Part shown: one piece after another, positions 17,750-29,831 of the stretch | Numbering within the stretch: the stretch's first letter is position 1 | How the letters are laid out: every line of letters begins with the position of its first letter | NCBI GenBank assembly: GCA_014360645.1 | Contig: JACIXD010000004.1 | Span: 124,001 to 188,000, forward strand | Direction: 5' to 3' | Source: Actinomycetota bacterium | Lineage (GTDB): Bacteria; Actinomycetota; Geothermincolia; Geothermincolales; RBG-13-55-18 | Length of the DNA stretch: 64,000 nt | Notes under the pieces: model-generated | Told to the model about the DNA's origin: nothing | What the model saw: only the letters and a program-made list of their open reading frames with translations | Database searches by the model: none | Position numbers and translations under genes: made by a program

Positions 17750-17820
17750 ACCTTTTCCATGCATCTCGCCCGGCACAAGTCTATTATGCACCATGGAAAA
17801 CGCCGCTGACAGGGGCTTTT

Positions 17821-18279
17821 TCAGGCCTCCGCCATGCGCCTGCGGTACTCCGCCAAGGCCGAGGCCACCGCCTCGTGTTTCAGGGCCAGGATGGAGCACG
17901 CCAGCAGGGCCGCGTTGGCGGCCCCATCTATGGCCACCGCGGCCACGGGCACCCCGCGCGGCATCTGGACGATGGAGAGCAGCGCGTCCAGCCCCCCCAG
18001 GTCCGGCGAGGAGATGGGGATGCCGATCACCGGGAGGGCGGTCAGGGAGGCGATGACGCCGGGCAGGTGGGCCGCCTTCCCCGCGGCGGCGATGAAGACC
18101 TCCACGCCCTCCCCGGGCGCCTCGCGCACGAACTCCCTCAGCTTCTCGGGCTGGCGGTGGGCGGAGATGACCGCCTTCACCACCTCCACCCCCATCCCGG
18201 CGAGGACCTCCTCTGCCGGCTTTACCTTCTCCGCGTCCGACCCGGAGCCCATGAGCAGGGCTACCTTAGGCACGCCCAT
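17821..18279 (-). CDS. purE: N5-carboxyaminoimidazole ribonucleotide mutase (class I PurE)
   Basis: Class I PurE moves the carboxyl group of N5-CAIR to give CAIR. The 152-residue protein shows GSGSD at 11-15, SAHR at 40-43 and AAGKAAHLPGV, with the active-site His and Ser residues. Class I enzymes need PurK to make N5-CAIR, but no purK lies in the window. It lies 65 bp after purD. Confidence 0.96.
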   Translation of the reverse strand: MGVPKVALLMGSGSDAEKVKPAEEVLAGMGVEVVKAVISAHRQPEKLREFVREAPGEGVEVFIAAAGKAAHLPGVIASLTALPVIGIPISSPDLGGLDALLSIVQMPRGVPVAAVAIDGAANAALLACSILALKHEAVASALAEYRRRMAEA

Positions 18280-18344
18280 GTTCCCGATACCTCCATGTGC
18301 TCACTTCCTCCACCATCATCTCCGACTCACGCTCCCCCGCCTCA

Positions 18345-19619
18345 TCAGGACCCGAAGGCGCGCAGGGCGATGTCCCCGCGGTAATAGATATCCCGGAAGC
18401 CGATCCTCTCCACCGCCTCGTAGGCCTTCGCGCGCGCGGCGGCGAAATCCGTTCCCAGGGCGCTGACGTTGAGCACGCGCCCCCCGTCGGTGAGTACCTC
18501 GCCTCCCTCCCCCAGGCGCGTGCCGGCGTGGAAGACGGTGACTCCCTCCAGGGCTCCGGCCTCCTCCAGGCCGCTTATGGGGTAGCCCTTCGCGTATTCC
18601 CCGGGGTAGCCCCCGGAGGCGACGACCACGGTGACGCATACCTCTTTTTTCCAGTTCAAGCCCATGCCGGAAAGGCGGCCCTCCACCACCGCCAACATGG
18701 CCTCCACGAGATCGCCCTCCAGCCGGGGAAGCACCGCCTGGGTCTCCGGGTCGCCGAAGCGCACGTTGAACTCCAGCACCCTTGGGCCCTCGGCGGTGAG
18801 GATGAGCCCGGCGTAGAGTATGCCCCGATAGCGGATGCCGCGCGCGGCCAGGGCGCGGGCGGTGGGCCGGAGTATCTCCTCTACCGCGCGCCGGTAGTCC
18901 TCCTCCGAGAGCACGGGCACGGGGGAATAGGAGCCCATGCCGCCGGTGTTGGGCCCGGTATCGCCGTCGCCGGCGCGCTTGTAGTCCTGGGCGGGGGCCA
19001 TGGGCAGGATGTCCTCGCCGTCCACGAAGGTGAGGATGGAGACCTCCTGGCCCTCCAGGAACTCCTCGATGAGCACCTTCTCACCCGCCGCCCCGAAGGC
19101 GCGGTCCACGAAACATGCCTTGAGCGCCTCGTAGGCGGCGCGGTCGTCTCGGGCGATGACCACCCCCTTGCCCGCGGCCAGCCCGTCCGCCTTGACCACG
19201 AAGGGAGGGCTGCTTTTCCTGATACAGGCCTTCGCGCTCTCGAAGTCCGTGAAGACCTCCGCCTTCCCCGTGGGCACCCCGGCCTCCAGCATCAGCCGCT
19301 TGGCGAAATCCTTGCTCCCCTCCATCTGCGCCGCCTCGCGGTCAGGACCGAAGACCGCCAGCCCCCGGGCCTGGAAGGCGTCGACGATGCCGGCCACCAG
19401 GGGGGCCTCGGGCCCCACCACCGTGAGGTCTATCTTCTTCTCGGCCGCGAAGGCGGCCAGGCCCTCTACGTCCTCTGCCTTTATGGCCACGCACTCGGCG
19501 AGGGCGGCCATGCCCGCGTTCCCCGGCGCGCACCAGATGCGGTCCACCAGGGGTGACTGCGCGATCTTCCAGGTGAGGGCGTGCTCGCGCCCCCCTCCTC
19601 CCACCACCAGAACCTTCAT
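18345..19619 (-). CDS. purD: Phosphoribosylamine-glycine ligase (GAR synthetase)
   Basis: PurD joins glycine to phosphoribosylamine, the second step of the pathway. The 424-residue ATP-grasp protein begins with KVLVVGGGGREHAL and contains VVKADGLAAGKGV, LIEEFLEGQEVS and LEFNVRFGDPETQ, the family's ATP and metal sites. It is the first gene of the ten-gene operon; the start ATG follows GGGGAGGT. Confidence 0.97.
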   Translation of the reverse strand: MKVLVVGGGGREHALTWKIAQSPLVDRIWCAPGNAGMAALAECVAIKAEDVEGLAAFAAEKKIDLTVVGPEAPLVAGIVDAFQARGLAVFGPDREAAQMEGSKDFAKRLMLEAGVPTGKAEVFTDFESAKACIRKSSPPFVVKADGLAAGKGVVIARDDRAAYEALKACFVDRAFGAAGEKVLIEEFLEGQEVSILTFVDGEDILPMAPAQDYKRAGDGDTGPNTGGMGSYSPVPVLSEEDYRRAVEEILRPTARALAARGIRYRGILYAGLILTAEGPRVLEFNVRFGDPETQAVLPRLEGDLVEAMLAVVEGRLSGMGLNWKKEVCVTVVVASGGYPGEYAKGYPISGLEEAGALEGVTVFHAGTRLGEGGEVLTDGGRVLNVSALGTDFAAARAKAYEAVERIGFRDIYYRGDIALRAFGS

Positions 19620-19651
19620 GCATACCTCCCCGTGGTCGCCCGGGCTACACC

Positions 19652-19678
19652 TCTATATTTTATGGAAGGCGGTGACAA
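19652..19678 (-). promoter_or_regulatory. Candidate promoter of the pur operon
   Basis: TTGTCA (minus strand, 19673-19678) and TATAGA (19652-19657) are 15 bp apart, shorter than ideal, about 35 bp before purD. This is the clearest AT-rich patch upstream of the operon. I see no purine riboswitch fold. Confidence 0.4.
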
Positions 19679-19679
19679 T

Positions 19680-19999
19680 CCTGCCCAATCCCTCAATATG
19701 TCCCCACTCAGCATCGATGGACATCCGATTTTGAAAGGCCGGTGGGAATGAAAACCCTTGGCTGCTCGGATCAAACGCCCGGGGCGTTCGGAATCCCGCA
19801 TTCTCGAACCGAACGGATGACCGACGCAGCCGCGACGCAGAGGTGAACGGCCGGAAGGCCCACGCGAGAACCAGGCATATGCCGGAGGGTACCCCCGCGG
19901 CCAGGAGGGGTTCTCCCGGCCTTATGGCGACCTCTCGGAAACGCGGTGGCTCGGCCATTTTCGCGCCAGAGGGAAAAGTGTCCTCGCTTACATGCGAGA
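19680..19999. other. Spacer between rnk and purD
   Basis: Apart from the candidate promoter at its edge this spacer shows no gene with a ribosome-binding site, no RNA and no T-tract terminator for rnk. It is a plausible place for an operator controlling the purine operon, but I cannot identify one. Confidence 0.4.
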
Positions 20000-20413
20000 T
20001 CAGAGGTCGAAATCCCCCGCCGCCTCGGGCTGGTAGAGGATCTCCAGTATCTCCAGCCTCCTCAACCCGGCCGGGACCTGCCACTCCAGGGCGTCTCCGA
20101 CCCTGTACCCCAGCATGCCCGTGCCCACCGGCGCCAGTATGGATATCCTGCCCTGGTCTATGTCCGCGTCCTGGGGGAAGACCAGGGACAGGGTCATCTC
20201 CTCGCCCGTATCCACATCCTTCAGGCGCACCCTGGAGTTCATGGTGATGACGTCGCCCGGTACCTCGTCCGACTCAACTATATTGGCCCGGGTAAGCTCC
20301 TCCTCGAGGTCTTTGAGGTAGGCGCTGATGCCGCCCTCCGCTCTCTTCTCCGCCATGAGCTTGTTCAAGCGCTCGAGGTCGAACCGGGTTATGAATATGT
20401 CCCTCTTCTTCAT
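20000..20413 (-). CDS. Rnk/GreA-type RNA-polymerase-binding regulator
   Basis: A 137-residue protein with a short N-terminal coiled-coil-like segment (LERLNKLMAEKRAEG, LKDLEEELTRA) and a C-terminal FKBP-like domain with SRVRLKDVDTGEEMTLSLVFPQDAD and ISILAPVGTGMLGYRVGD. That is the layout of the GreA/GreB family C-domain as found in Rnk, and the length equals Rnk (about 136). The long GreA coiled coil with its acidic tip is missing, so it should bind polymerase without full transcript-cleavage activity. The start ATG follows AAGGAGGA. It lies between purA and the pur operon. Confidence 0.8.
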   Translation of the reverse strand: MKKRDIFITRFDLERLNKLMAEKRAEGGISAYLKDLEEELTRANIVESDEVPGDVITMNSRVRLKDVDTGEEMTLSLVFPQDADIDQGRISILAPVGTGMLGYRVGDALEWQVPAGLRRLEILEILYQPEAAGDFDL

Positions 20414-20600
20414 GTCTTCCTCCTTAAGCCTTTGGGGGATTCGAGAGCGAGGGGACAGCGGCCAACGCGGTCATTATGGATGATATTAAAAACCACTTCG
20501 CCGGGTGGTTGCCTTTCGGCCATACAAGCCGGACCCCTCGGAAAACAACCGCCTGCCGGAACATCCTCCGAGAGCCGCGGGAGAAGGCCAGGCCGCCGAC

Positions 20601-21932
20601 CTACAGCGGGAGGTCGTCCTGGAAGAGGAAGCGGCTCTGGGAGAGTGGTTGCCCGCTCCCGTCCAGGAGGATGGTCTGTTGCCGGGAGGGACCGACGGAG
20701 ACCAGAGAGATGGGTACCCCGGAGCGCGAGGAGATGAAGTCCAGGTATCTCCGCGCCTCCGCCGGGAGGTCGTCCAGGGTACGCGCCTCCGATATATCCC
20801 TCTTCCACCCCGGCATCTCCTCGTACACCGGCTCGCATGCTGCGAACACCCCGGAGAGCTGGGGGAACTCCTCCATGACCGTGTCCCCGTAACGGTAGGC
20901 CACGCAGACCCTCAAGGTGTCGAATCCCGAGAGCACGTCCAGCTTGGTGACGGCCATGCTGGTGAGGGAGTTCAGGCGCGCGGCATAGCGCAGGATCACG
21001 AGGTCGAACCACCCGCAGCGGCGGCGGCGCCCGGTGGTGGTGCCGAACTCGCGTCCCACCTCCTGCATGGCGCTGCCGATCTCGTTGTCCTGCTCGGTGG
21101 GGAACGGCCCGGCGCCCACGCGGGTGACGTAGGCCTTGGTCACCCCGATGACCTCGTCGATGTCCCCAGGACCCACCCCCGCCCCCGCGCAGGCCGCTCC
21201 GGCGACGGTGTTGGAGGAGGTCACGAAGGGGTAGGTGCCGTGGTCCAGGTCGAGCATCAGCCCCTGCGCTCCCTCGAAGAGGACGTTCTTTTCCTCCCGC
21301 AGGGCTTCTTTGACCAGCAGGGAGGTATCCGCCAGGCAAGGCCTCAGGCGGCGGGCATAACCTTCATAGGCGTCGGCGACCTCCTCCGCGTCGAGGGCCG
21401 GTGCTCCGTAGACGCAGGAGATGAGGCGGTTCTTCTCCTCCACCGCGGCCCGGACCTTCTCCCGGAAACCCCTCTCGTCCAGCATCTCCTGCATGCGCAG
21501 ACCCACGCGGGCCGCCTTGTCGGCATAGGTGGGGCCTATGCCCCGCCGCGTGGTGCCCAAACCTCCCTCGCCCCGCCTGTCCTCCATCAGGCCGTCGAGC
21601 GCCTCGTGGCTGGGGAGGATGAGGTGGGCGTTGTAGGAGATGCGCAGGCGCTCAGCGTCCACGTCCAGGGAGGCGAGGTTGTCCATCTCCGCGACGAGCA
21701 CCCCGGGGTTGACGATGACCCCGTTTCCGATCACCGGGACGATATGGGGATAGAGGATGCCGGAGGGGATGAGGTGCAGCTTGAGGGTCTCTCCGTCATA
21801 GACGATGGTGTGTCCGGCGTTGTTGCCGCCCTGGAAGCGCACCACCATGTGCATGTCGTCGGAGAGGAGGTCGATGACCTTCCCCTTGCCCTCGTCTCCC
21901 CACTGGGTTCCCACCACCACGATCCCGGGCAT
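20601..21932 (-). CDS. purA: Adenylosuccinate synthetase
   Basis: PurA condenses IMP with aspartate using GTP, the first step from IMP to AMP. The 443-residue protein has the GTP-binding loop GTQWGDEGKGK, GGNNAGHT, the signature GIGPTYADKAAR and TTTGRRRRCGWFD. Length is slightly above the typical 430. It is separate from the main operon but points the same way, with its own promoter upstream. Confidence 0.97.
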   Translation of the reverse strand: MPGIVVVGTQWGDEGKGKVIDLLSDDMHMVVRFQGGNNAGHTIVYDGETLKLHLIPSGILYPHIVPVIGNGVIVNPGVLVAEMDNLASLDVDAERLRISYNAHLILPSHEALDGLMEDRRGEGGLGTTRRGIGPTYADKAARVGLRMQEMLDERGFREKVRAAVEEKNRLISCVYGAPALDAEEVADAYEGYARRLRPCLADTSLLVKEALREEKNVLFEGAQGLMLDLDHGTYPFVTSSNTVAGAACAGAGVGPGDIDEVIGVTKAYVTRVGAGPFPTEQDNEIGSAMQEVGREFGTTTGRRRRCGWFDLVILRYAARLNSLTSMAVTKLDVLSGFDTLRVCVAYRYGDTVMEEFPQLSGVFAACEPVYEEMPGWKRDISEARTLDDLPAEARRYLDFISSRSGVPISLVSVGPSRQQTILLDGSGQPLSQSRFLFQDDLPL

Positions 21933-21985
21933 GGCCTATCTCTTCTCTCTTCTCGCCTGCTTGTCCGATCCCCACACGGAGAAAC

Positions 21986-21994
21986 ATTATACCA
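21986..21994 (-). promoter_or_regulatory. Extended -10 promoter of purA
   Basis: On the minus strand TGGTATAAT gives a perfect TATAAT with a TGn extension, about 55 bp before the purA ATG. No clear -35 is present, as expected of extended -10 promoters. Confidence 0.6.
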
Positions 21995-22136
21995 CTTGCG
22001 GGGGATTGCGTGGTTCGGGGACAGGGAAACGCTCTTACGGCCTGGAACGGACGATCGCCTTCCCCGAACATGCCGGGAGACGCGTGTTTCGGGGACGGAA
22101 GAAGGGGACAAGACGCGCAAGCCCTTCACCGGGGGT

Positions 22137-23516
22137 TCAGCGGCCCGAGGATGCGAGGATGGAACGGGCGGCGACTATCCCCGAGGCGGAGGCCTGCACC
22201 AGGCCGCGGGTGATCCCCGCCCCGTCCCCTACGGCATAGAGGCCGGGGACCTCGCACTGCAGGTCGGCGCCCAGGCCGGGTCGCGAGGAATAGAACTTCA
22301 CCTCCACCCCGTAGAGCAGCGTGTCGCGGGAGTTGAGCCCCGGGCACAGGCTGTCCAGGGCCTCCAGCATCTCCAGGATGTCGCTCACGTAGCGGTAGGG
22401 CAGCGCGAAGCTCAGGTCCCCGGGGACGGCGTCGGGAAGGGTGGGACGCACGGAGGAGCGCGCGATGCGGTGCGGCGTGGACCTCCGCCCCGCCAGGAGG
22501 TCGCCCAACCTCTGGATGATGATGCCCTCCCCCAGCAGATTGGCGAGGCGGGCGATGTACTTGCCGTAGGCGATGGGCTCCCGGAAGGGCTCGGTGAAGG
22601 TGGTGCTGACCAGGAGGGCGAAGTTGGAGTTCTCGGTGCGGCGCTCGCCGTAGGAGTGCCCGTTCACGGTGAGCACGTCCCCGTAGCGCTCCACGCAGAC
22701 CTGACCGTAGGGGTTCATGCAGAACACCCGCACGCGGTCCTCGAAGCGGCGCGTGAAATAATGGATCTTCGGCTCGTAGAGGTCGAGGGTGAGGGGCTCC
22801 AGAACCGGGGCGGGTACCTCCACCCGGATCCCGATGTCCACCTGGTTGTTCTGCACCGCGATCCCCAGCCGCCGCATCTCCCCCGCCAGCCAGTCCGCGC
22901 CCTCGCGCCCGGGGGCCACCACCACGCGGGGGGCGTGTACAACCTCGCCCGCCCCGGTGCGTACCCCCTTCGCCCTGCCGCCCTCCACGAGGAGGGATTC
23001 CACCGGGCTCCCCGTCCTGATCTCCACCTTTTCCGCCAGGAACTCCCTCATCCTCACCAGCAGTTCCCGGCAGCGCTCCGTGCCCAGGTGCCGGAAGGGA
23101 CATGGGGTGAGGACGAGACCGGAGAGGACCGCCTTCCTCCTCCACCCGTCCACCTTCTCCGCGTCGTCGCCGTAGACCCGGCGCGGCGCGCCGAACTCCA
23201 GGTAGAGCTGATCCACGCGGTCGATGAGGTCCCGCAGCATGCGGGTGCCCACGTACTCCTCCAGCCATCCTCCCACGGCGGGCGAGAGGGACAGCTTGCC
23301 GTCACTGTAGGCGCCCGCGCCCCCCCAGCCGCTGGTGATGGCGCAGGTGGAGCAGCGCCGACAACTGCCCTCGCGAGCGGGGCAGTCGCGCTTCTCTATG
23401 TCCGGCCCCTTCTCGAGCATGAGCACGCGCAGGCCGTCCCTCTTCACCAGCTCGAGGGCAGCGAAGATGCCGGCGGGGCCGGCCCCCACGATGATGACGT
23501 CATATTCCTCGGCCAT
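22137..23516 (-). CDS. FAD-dependent dehydrogenase of the COG2509 type
   Basis: A 459-residue flavoprotein. The N-terminus has the dinucleotide-binding motif DVIIVGAGPAGIFAA, then a Cys-rich stretch CPAREGSCRRCSTC. The C-terminal GLYAVGDGAGITRGLVQASASG is the second FAD contact. This matches uncharacterised FAD-dependent dehydrogenases (COG2509, YhiN-like). The physiological substrate is unknown. The Cys cluster (CxxxxxxCxxCxxC) might bind an Fe-S centre or zinc. The start is ATG 23516 behind GGAGG; a frame seven codons longer has no ribosome-binding site. Confidence 0.85.
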   Translation of the reverse strand: MAEEYDVIIVGAGPAGIFAALELVKRDGLRVLMLEKGPDIEKRDCPAREGSCRRCSTCAITSGWGGAGAYSDGKLSLSPAVGGWLEEYVGTRMLRDLIDRVDQLYLEFGAPRRVYGDDAEKVDGWRRKAVLSGLVLTPCPFRHLGTERCRELLVRMREFLAEKVEIRTGSPVESLLVEGGRAKGVRTGAGEVVHAPRVVVAPGREGADWLAGEMRRLGIAVQNNQVDIGIRVEVPAPVLEPLTLDLYEPKIHYFTRRFEDRVRVFCMNPYGQVCVERYGDVLTVNGHSYGERRTENSNFALLVSTTFTEPFREPIAYGKYIARLANLLGEGIIIQRLGDLLAGRRSTPHRIARSSVRPTLPDAVPGDLSFALPYRYVSDILEMLEALDSLCPGLNSRDTLLYGVEVKFYSSRPGLGADLQCEVPGLYAVGDGAGITRGLVQASASGIVAARSILASSGR

Positions 23517-23852
23517 GTCCGCCTCCGATTGTAACATCGGAGAGGCGGGAACGCGGGTTAAGGGCCGGTCCCGCCGGGCACGGCGGGGTGATGCCGTTTC
23601 TTTGTGGAAGACCTCTCCTTCCCTGTGCCGAGAGCGGCCGGGGCCGCTCCCACCAGGCGCGGCAGGGTGCCACGCGGAGAACGGGCGCTTAAGCGATCCG
23701 GTTCACGGTGACGATATATGAATACAACATGCCGTCCGCGGTGGAGCATCCCGGGGAGCCATCCCCTGGATCCCACGCGGGTTGGCGCGGGTTCGACGCA
23801 GGTACGGATCCCGCGAGGCGCGGGAGCAACCAGAGATCGTCCGGGAGGGGAA
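23517..23852. other. Divergent promoter region
   Basis: This 336-bp spacer separates the FAD dehydrogenase (minus) and the V4R-like gene (plus). An AT-rich patch at 23712-23732 (GACGATATATGAATACAAC) is the best promoter candidate for the plus-strand gene. No gene is seen. Confidence 0.4.
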
Positions 23853-24926
23853 ATGGACGTCATCGAGAGATGCGGCGAGTGCGGCGTGCCGGACAGGTTC
23901 CACCAGCTCCACAGGTGGCTCACCAACGGCGACATCGTACAGGCCGCCAACCAGCAGGCACGCATGGCCATGGTCGAGTGCGATACCGTCGACGACCTCT
24001 TCCGCGCCATCGGAGAGGCCATAGGCGTGTCCATCGACCACATGGTGATCAACATCATCGCCCGGGGCACGCAGATGTACATGGACTCCCTCACACCGCC
24101 CGCGGTGAAGGAGATGATCCGGAGCAAGCAGATGGACATACGGGTATTCTCCCAGGGGGTGATGGACATCTGCCACGCCATCGGCTACGGAAGGTACGAG
24201 TTCATGGACTACCGCTACGAGAACGACGCGGATGATTTCTGCCGCATCAGCATCTTCAAGCCCTTCTCCATCCTGGAGACCTCGGGGGCCTTCGCGGGGG
24301 TCATCGCCTCCTCCGTGGGCGGGGAGCACTCCGTGACCTACGAGGAGGTGAGCCCCGGCCTCTTCGAGCTCACCACCACCTGGACCACCTACCCTGAGGT
24401 ACTCAAGGAGCGCCTCCAGCTCAACCTCTACGCGCCCGTGGCCGGAGACCTGGAGCTCGAGAGGTGTCCCCTCTGCGGCACCCCCACCCTGCTCGCCTCC
24501 ATGTGCGAGTGGGACCTGGAGAACGGCGTCATCACCAACCGCGATAACGGCTGCCGCATGACCGTCCTGGGCCCCGGGCTCATGGACTCGGTGTTCGAGG
24601 CCCTGGAGTGGGAGCTGGGCGATGAGATACCGCGGCTGGTGGTGGACGCCCAGCGCCGCCTGGTCAAGGAGGGGTTAGCCCCCATCGACTTCTCGCGGCC
24701 CGTGGAGGAAGTGCGTCGGCACCTGGCCGTACGCGGCCTGGGGAACCTGCGCGAGTTCGCCATGGGCGCGGGAGGCGCCTCCCTGCATCTCGACAACCCC
24801 TGCATGCGGCTGCCCCTCGTCGGCCTGGTGCAGGGGAGCTTCGAGCGGATTTTCGGGACGGACTCCGAGGTGGAATGGGAGGTGTCCGGCGAGAACGCCC
24901 TGGTCATCGCGGTAAAGCCGCGGTAG
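23853..24926 (+). CDS. Uncharacterised protein with V4R-like C-terminal domain and Cys pairs
   Basis: A 357-residue soluble protein. The N-terminus carries CGECG (C7, C10), and a CPLCGTP motif lies near residue 205, so metal binding is possible. The C-terminal NPCMRLPLVGLVQGSFER segment followed by EWEVSGENALVIAV resembles the end of V4R (4-vinyl reductase) domains, which bind small hydrophobic or tetrapyrrole ligands; the central part may be a second, diverged copy. I do not recognise a specific family. The ATG at 23853 follows GGGAGGGGAA; the frame extends 45 codons upstream without a start signal. Confidence 0.6.
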   Translation: MDVIERCGECGVPDRFHQLHRWLTNGDIVQAANQQARMAMVECDTVDDLFRAIGEAIGVSIDHMVINIIARGTQMYMDSLTPPAVKEMIRSKQMDIRVFSQGVMDICHAIGYGRYEFMDYRYENDADDFCRISIFKPFSILETSGAFAGVIASSVGGEHSVTYEEVSPGLFELTTTWTTYPEVLKERLQLNLYAPVAGDLELERCPLCGTPTLLASMCEWDLENGVITNRDNGCRMTVLGPGLMDSVFEALEWELGDEIPRLVVDAQRRLVKEGLAPIDFSRPVEEVRRHLAVRGLGNLREFAMGAGGASLHLDNPCMRLPLVGLVQGSFERIFGTDSEVEWEVSGENALVIAVKPR

Positions 24927-25158
24927 GAACCCCGAGACCCATTCGACCGATGACGACTGTCGATACTGCGCTCAAGTCGTGAGTGAAGCCACGACGGGAA
25001 TCCCGATGCTCTTTCGCCTCGCGGCACGGGCTCAGGCACGCTTTCATCGCGGCATCATCCTGACCGTGCGCCTGGACCCCGCGGCACGGGTACGGGAAGG
25101 CCCGCGCCCTTGAACGGCCGAGGGGCCCGTGAAAGCGGACCCCTCATCTATCTTCAGC

Positions 25159-25174
25159 GCGGCCCGCGGGCCGC
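25159..25174. other. Perfect 16-bp GC palindrome between convergent genes
   Basis: GCGGCCCGCGGGCCGC is its own reverse complement. It lies in the 287-bp spacer between the ends of the V4R-like gene and clpB. It could form a hairpin in either transcript, but there is no T tract; a role as bidirectional terminator is only a guess. Confidence 0.4.
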
Positions 25175-25213
25175 GGCTATTCCGGCCGGTGTGGGCACGC
25201 CCCTTTCACAACT

Positions 25214-27829
<2,616 letters not shown>

Positions 27830-28063
27830 ATATCATCACCTCTCCTCGGGGCCGGTCCCCGGCTTCCGGACGCTCGGACCGCACGCAAAGCGGCTCTCTT
27901 CCCGCCGCGGCTCCCGCATCCGTTCTCCGTGGAGCGGCTCCCTTCGTGTTTTCCCTTTCCTCGTCTTCCTCTTTCTCTCCTGGCGGCCTCCCGCCCCTCC
28001 TCGGGCGATGCGCGATCCCGGCCGCCCCGCCCGTGAGCGCTTCGCGACCATCCGCCCTCTGAC

Positions 28064-28501
28064 TCAGCGGGGTGGACGGCCGGCCATACTGCGGAAAGGG
28101 TTCATATCGCGCCTCAGCACGATGGCCCCCCGGCTCACGGGCACGATGTCGTTGCGGAAGCTCTCGCGCACCTCGCGCACCCGCTCCTCGACCTCGCGCC
28201 GCATGGCCTCCATCTCCCTCTCCATGGAGAGGATGCGCTCGCGCATGGCCTCCATGCTGCCGCGCATCTCCAGGATCATCTTCACGCCGGCCAGGTTGAC
28301 CCCCCTCTCCTGGGTGAGCTCCTGTATGAGCCGGCATCTCTCGATGTCCGCCTCCGAGTAGCGCCGGCGGTTGCGCACCCGCTGGGGGCTGATGAGCCCC
28401 TTGCGCTCGTATATGCGCAGGGTCTGGGGGTGCACGTCCGCCAGGCGGGCCGCCACGCTTATCACGTAAACCGGCTCATCGCTCGCCTTTTTCGCGTCCA
28501 T
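28064..28501 (-). CDS. hspR: HspR, MerR-family heat-shock repressor
   Basis: HspR represses the dnaK operon and clpB by binding HAIR inverted repeats, with DnaK as corepressor. The 145-residue protein begins with a MerR-type winged helix: [20 protein letters not shown], then [11 protein letters not shown] and [20 protein letters not shown] coiled-coil follows (about residues 85-125). The location directly after dnaJ, 10 bp away, is the usual actinobacterial arrangement. A candidate operator lies at the dnaK promoter. Confidence 0.94.
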   Translation of the reverse strand: MDAKKASDEPVYVISVAARLADVHPQTLRIYERKGLISPQRVRNRRRYSEADIERCRLIQELTQERGVNLAGVKMILEMRGSMEAMRERILSMEREMEAMRREVEERVREVRESFRNDIVPVSRGAIVLRRDMNPFRSMAGRPPR

Positions 28502-28511
28502 GTTCCATCAC

Positions 28512-29645
28512 CTACTCCTCCAGGAAGGCCCGCGGGTTCTCCTTCTCCAGCTCCTGGAGCTTCTTCAGCAGCTCCCTCTCCTTGGCGGTCACCTTCTTGG
28601 GCACCACCACGCGCGCGGTGACGATCATGTCGCCGTGCCCCTTGCCCCTGGGCTTGGGCGCCCCCTTGCCCCTGAGGCGGAACCTCCTGCCGTCCGCGGT
28701 CCCCGCGGGTATCTTCAGCTTCACCTTGCCGTGCACGGTGGGAACCTCCACCGTGGTCCCGAGCGCCGCCTCGGCGAAGGTCAGGGGCAGGTCCAGGAGG
28801 ATGTCTGCGTCCTTGCGCCTGAAATACCGGTGCGGGCGCACGTGGACGTTCACGTAGAGGTCCCCCGGTGGCGCGCCCAGCGGGCCCGCCTCTCCCTTGC
28901 CGGGGAAGCGCACCTTGCCGCCGTCGTTTATCCCCGCCGGGATCTTCACCTTGATGTTGCGGGGCATCTCCCTGACCCCCGTGCCCCCGCACTTCCCGCA
29001 GGGGTTCTCGATCACCGTTCCACGCCCGCCGCACGTGGGGCAAGGCCGCGAGAAGGCGAACAGCCCCTGGTTCTGCGAGACCGACCCCCGGCCTCCGCAG
29101 TTGGGGCAGGTCTTGGGCAGGGTGCCCGGCCTGGCCCCGCTTCCCCTGCATTCCGGGCAGGCGCTCTTCGCCGTCACCGTGAGGGGAACGGTGACGCCGG
29201 ACAGCGCCTCCTCGAAGGATATGGTGACGTCGGCGGAGATGTCCCTGCCCCGCGCGGCCTCTCTGCGGCGCCGCGTGCCCGCGCCCGTGCCCATGCCCCC
29301 GAAGAGATTGAACAGGTCACCCAGGTCTCCCAGGTCGCCCTGGTAGGTATAGGTGCGCGAACCCGGACGCCCGCCGAAGGAGCTGAAATCGAAGGGTCCG
29401 AACCCGGGTCCGGGGCCGCCGCCCATGAACATCCCGCCCGCGTCGTACTGCTTGCGCTTCTCGGGGTCGGAGAGGACCTCGTAGGCCTCCGATATCTCCT
29501 TGAACTTCTCCTCGGAGCTCTTGTCCCCCGGGTTGGCGTCGGGATGGTATTTGCGGGCAAGCTTGCGGTAGGCATCCTTGATCTCCTTCTGGGACGCCTT
29601 CTTATCGACTCCCAGTACCTGGTAGTAATCCTTGTTCCCGTTCAC
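28512..29645 (-). CDS. dnaJ: Chaperone DnaJ
   Basis: DnaJ delivers substrates to DnaK and stimulates its ATPase. The 377-residue protein has an N-terminal J domain with HPD at 34-36, a Gly/Phe-rich linker (about 70-110), four CxxCxGxG-type zinc motifs ([32 protein letters not shown], about residues 160-225) and a C-terminal substrate domain. All elements of a type I DnaJ are present. Confidence 0.97.
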   Translation of the reverse strand: MNGNKDYYQVLGVDKKASQKEIKDAYRKLARKYHPDANPGDKSSEEKFKEISEAYEVLSDPEKRKQYDAGGMFMGGGPGPGFGPFDFSSFGGRPGSRTYTYQGDLGDLGDLFNLFGGMGTGAGTRRRREAARGRDISADVTISFEEALSGVTVPLTVTAKSACPECRGSGARPGTLPKTCPNCGGRGSVSQNQGLFAFSRPCPTCGGRGTVIENPCGKCGGTGVREMPRNIKVKIPAGINDGGKVRFPGKGEAGPLGAPPGDLYVNVHVRPHRYFRRKDADILLDLPLTFAEAALGTTVEVPTVHGKVKLKIPAGTADGRRFRLRGKGAPKPRGKGHGDMIVTARVVVPKKVTAKERELLKKLQELEKENPRAFLEE

Positions 29646-29746
29646 CTTCCGTTACCTCTCTCGCAAGTATTCGACAGGGCTTCCCGGCCGGGCGCGCCAC
29701 GTCTCCGCCTGCCGGTCGCGGAAGTCCAGCCCGCAGATCGTCTCCC

Positions 29747-29787
29747 GGGCCGCGGACCTCCGTGCCGCGCGGTTCCCTCCGCGGCCC
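29747..29787 (-). other. 10-bp perfect hairpin in the grpE-dnaJ spacer
   Basis: GGGCCGCGGA (29747-29756) and TCCGCGGCCC (29778-29787) are exact reverse complements around 21 nt, which itself contains the palindrome CCGCGCGG. No T tract follows on the minus strand. It may act in mRNA processing or partial termination within the chaperone operon. Confidence 0.65.
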
Positions 29788-29831
29788 TCGCCCCTTGCCT
29801 GTGAGGCGCCGGTATCCCGGACCTGCCCCGC

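Noticed and set aside
19653-20084. A 143-codon minus-strand frame upstream of purD
   Set aside because: It overlaps the Rnk-like gene and the candidate promoter, has no ribosome-binding site and resembles no family.
20000-20413. Annotation as transcript-cleavage factor GreA
   Set aside because: At 137 residues it lacks most of the GreA N-terminal coiled coil with its acidic tip; the layout and length fit Rnk better.
20505-23534. A 1009-codon plus-strand open frame antisense to purA and the FAD dehydrogenase
   Set aside because: It is the mirror of two clearly recognised genes, has His/Gln/Pro/Gly-rich composition typical of antisense frames in GC-rich DNA, and has no ribosome-binding site or domain.
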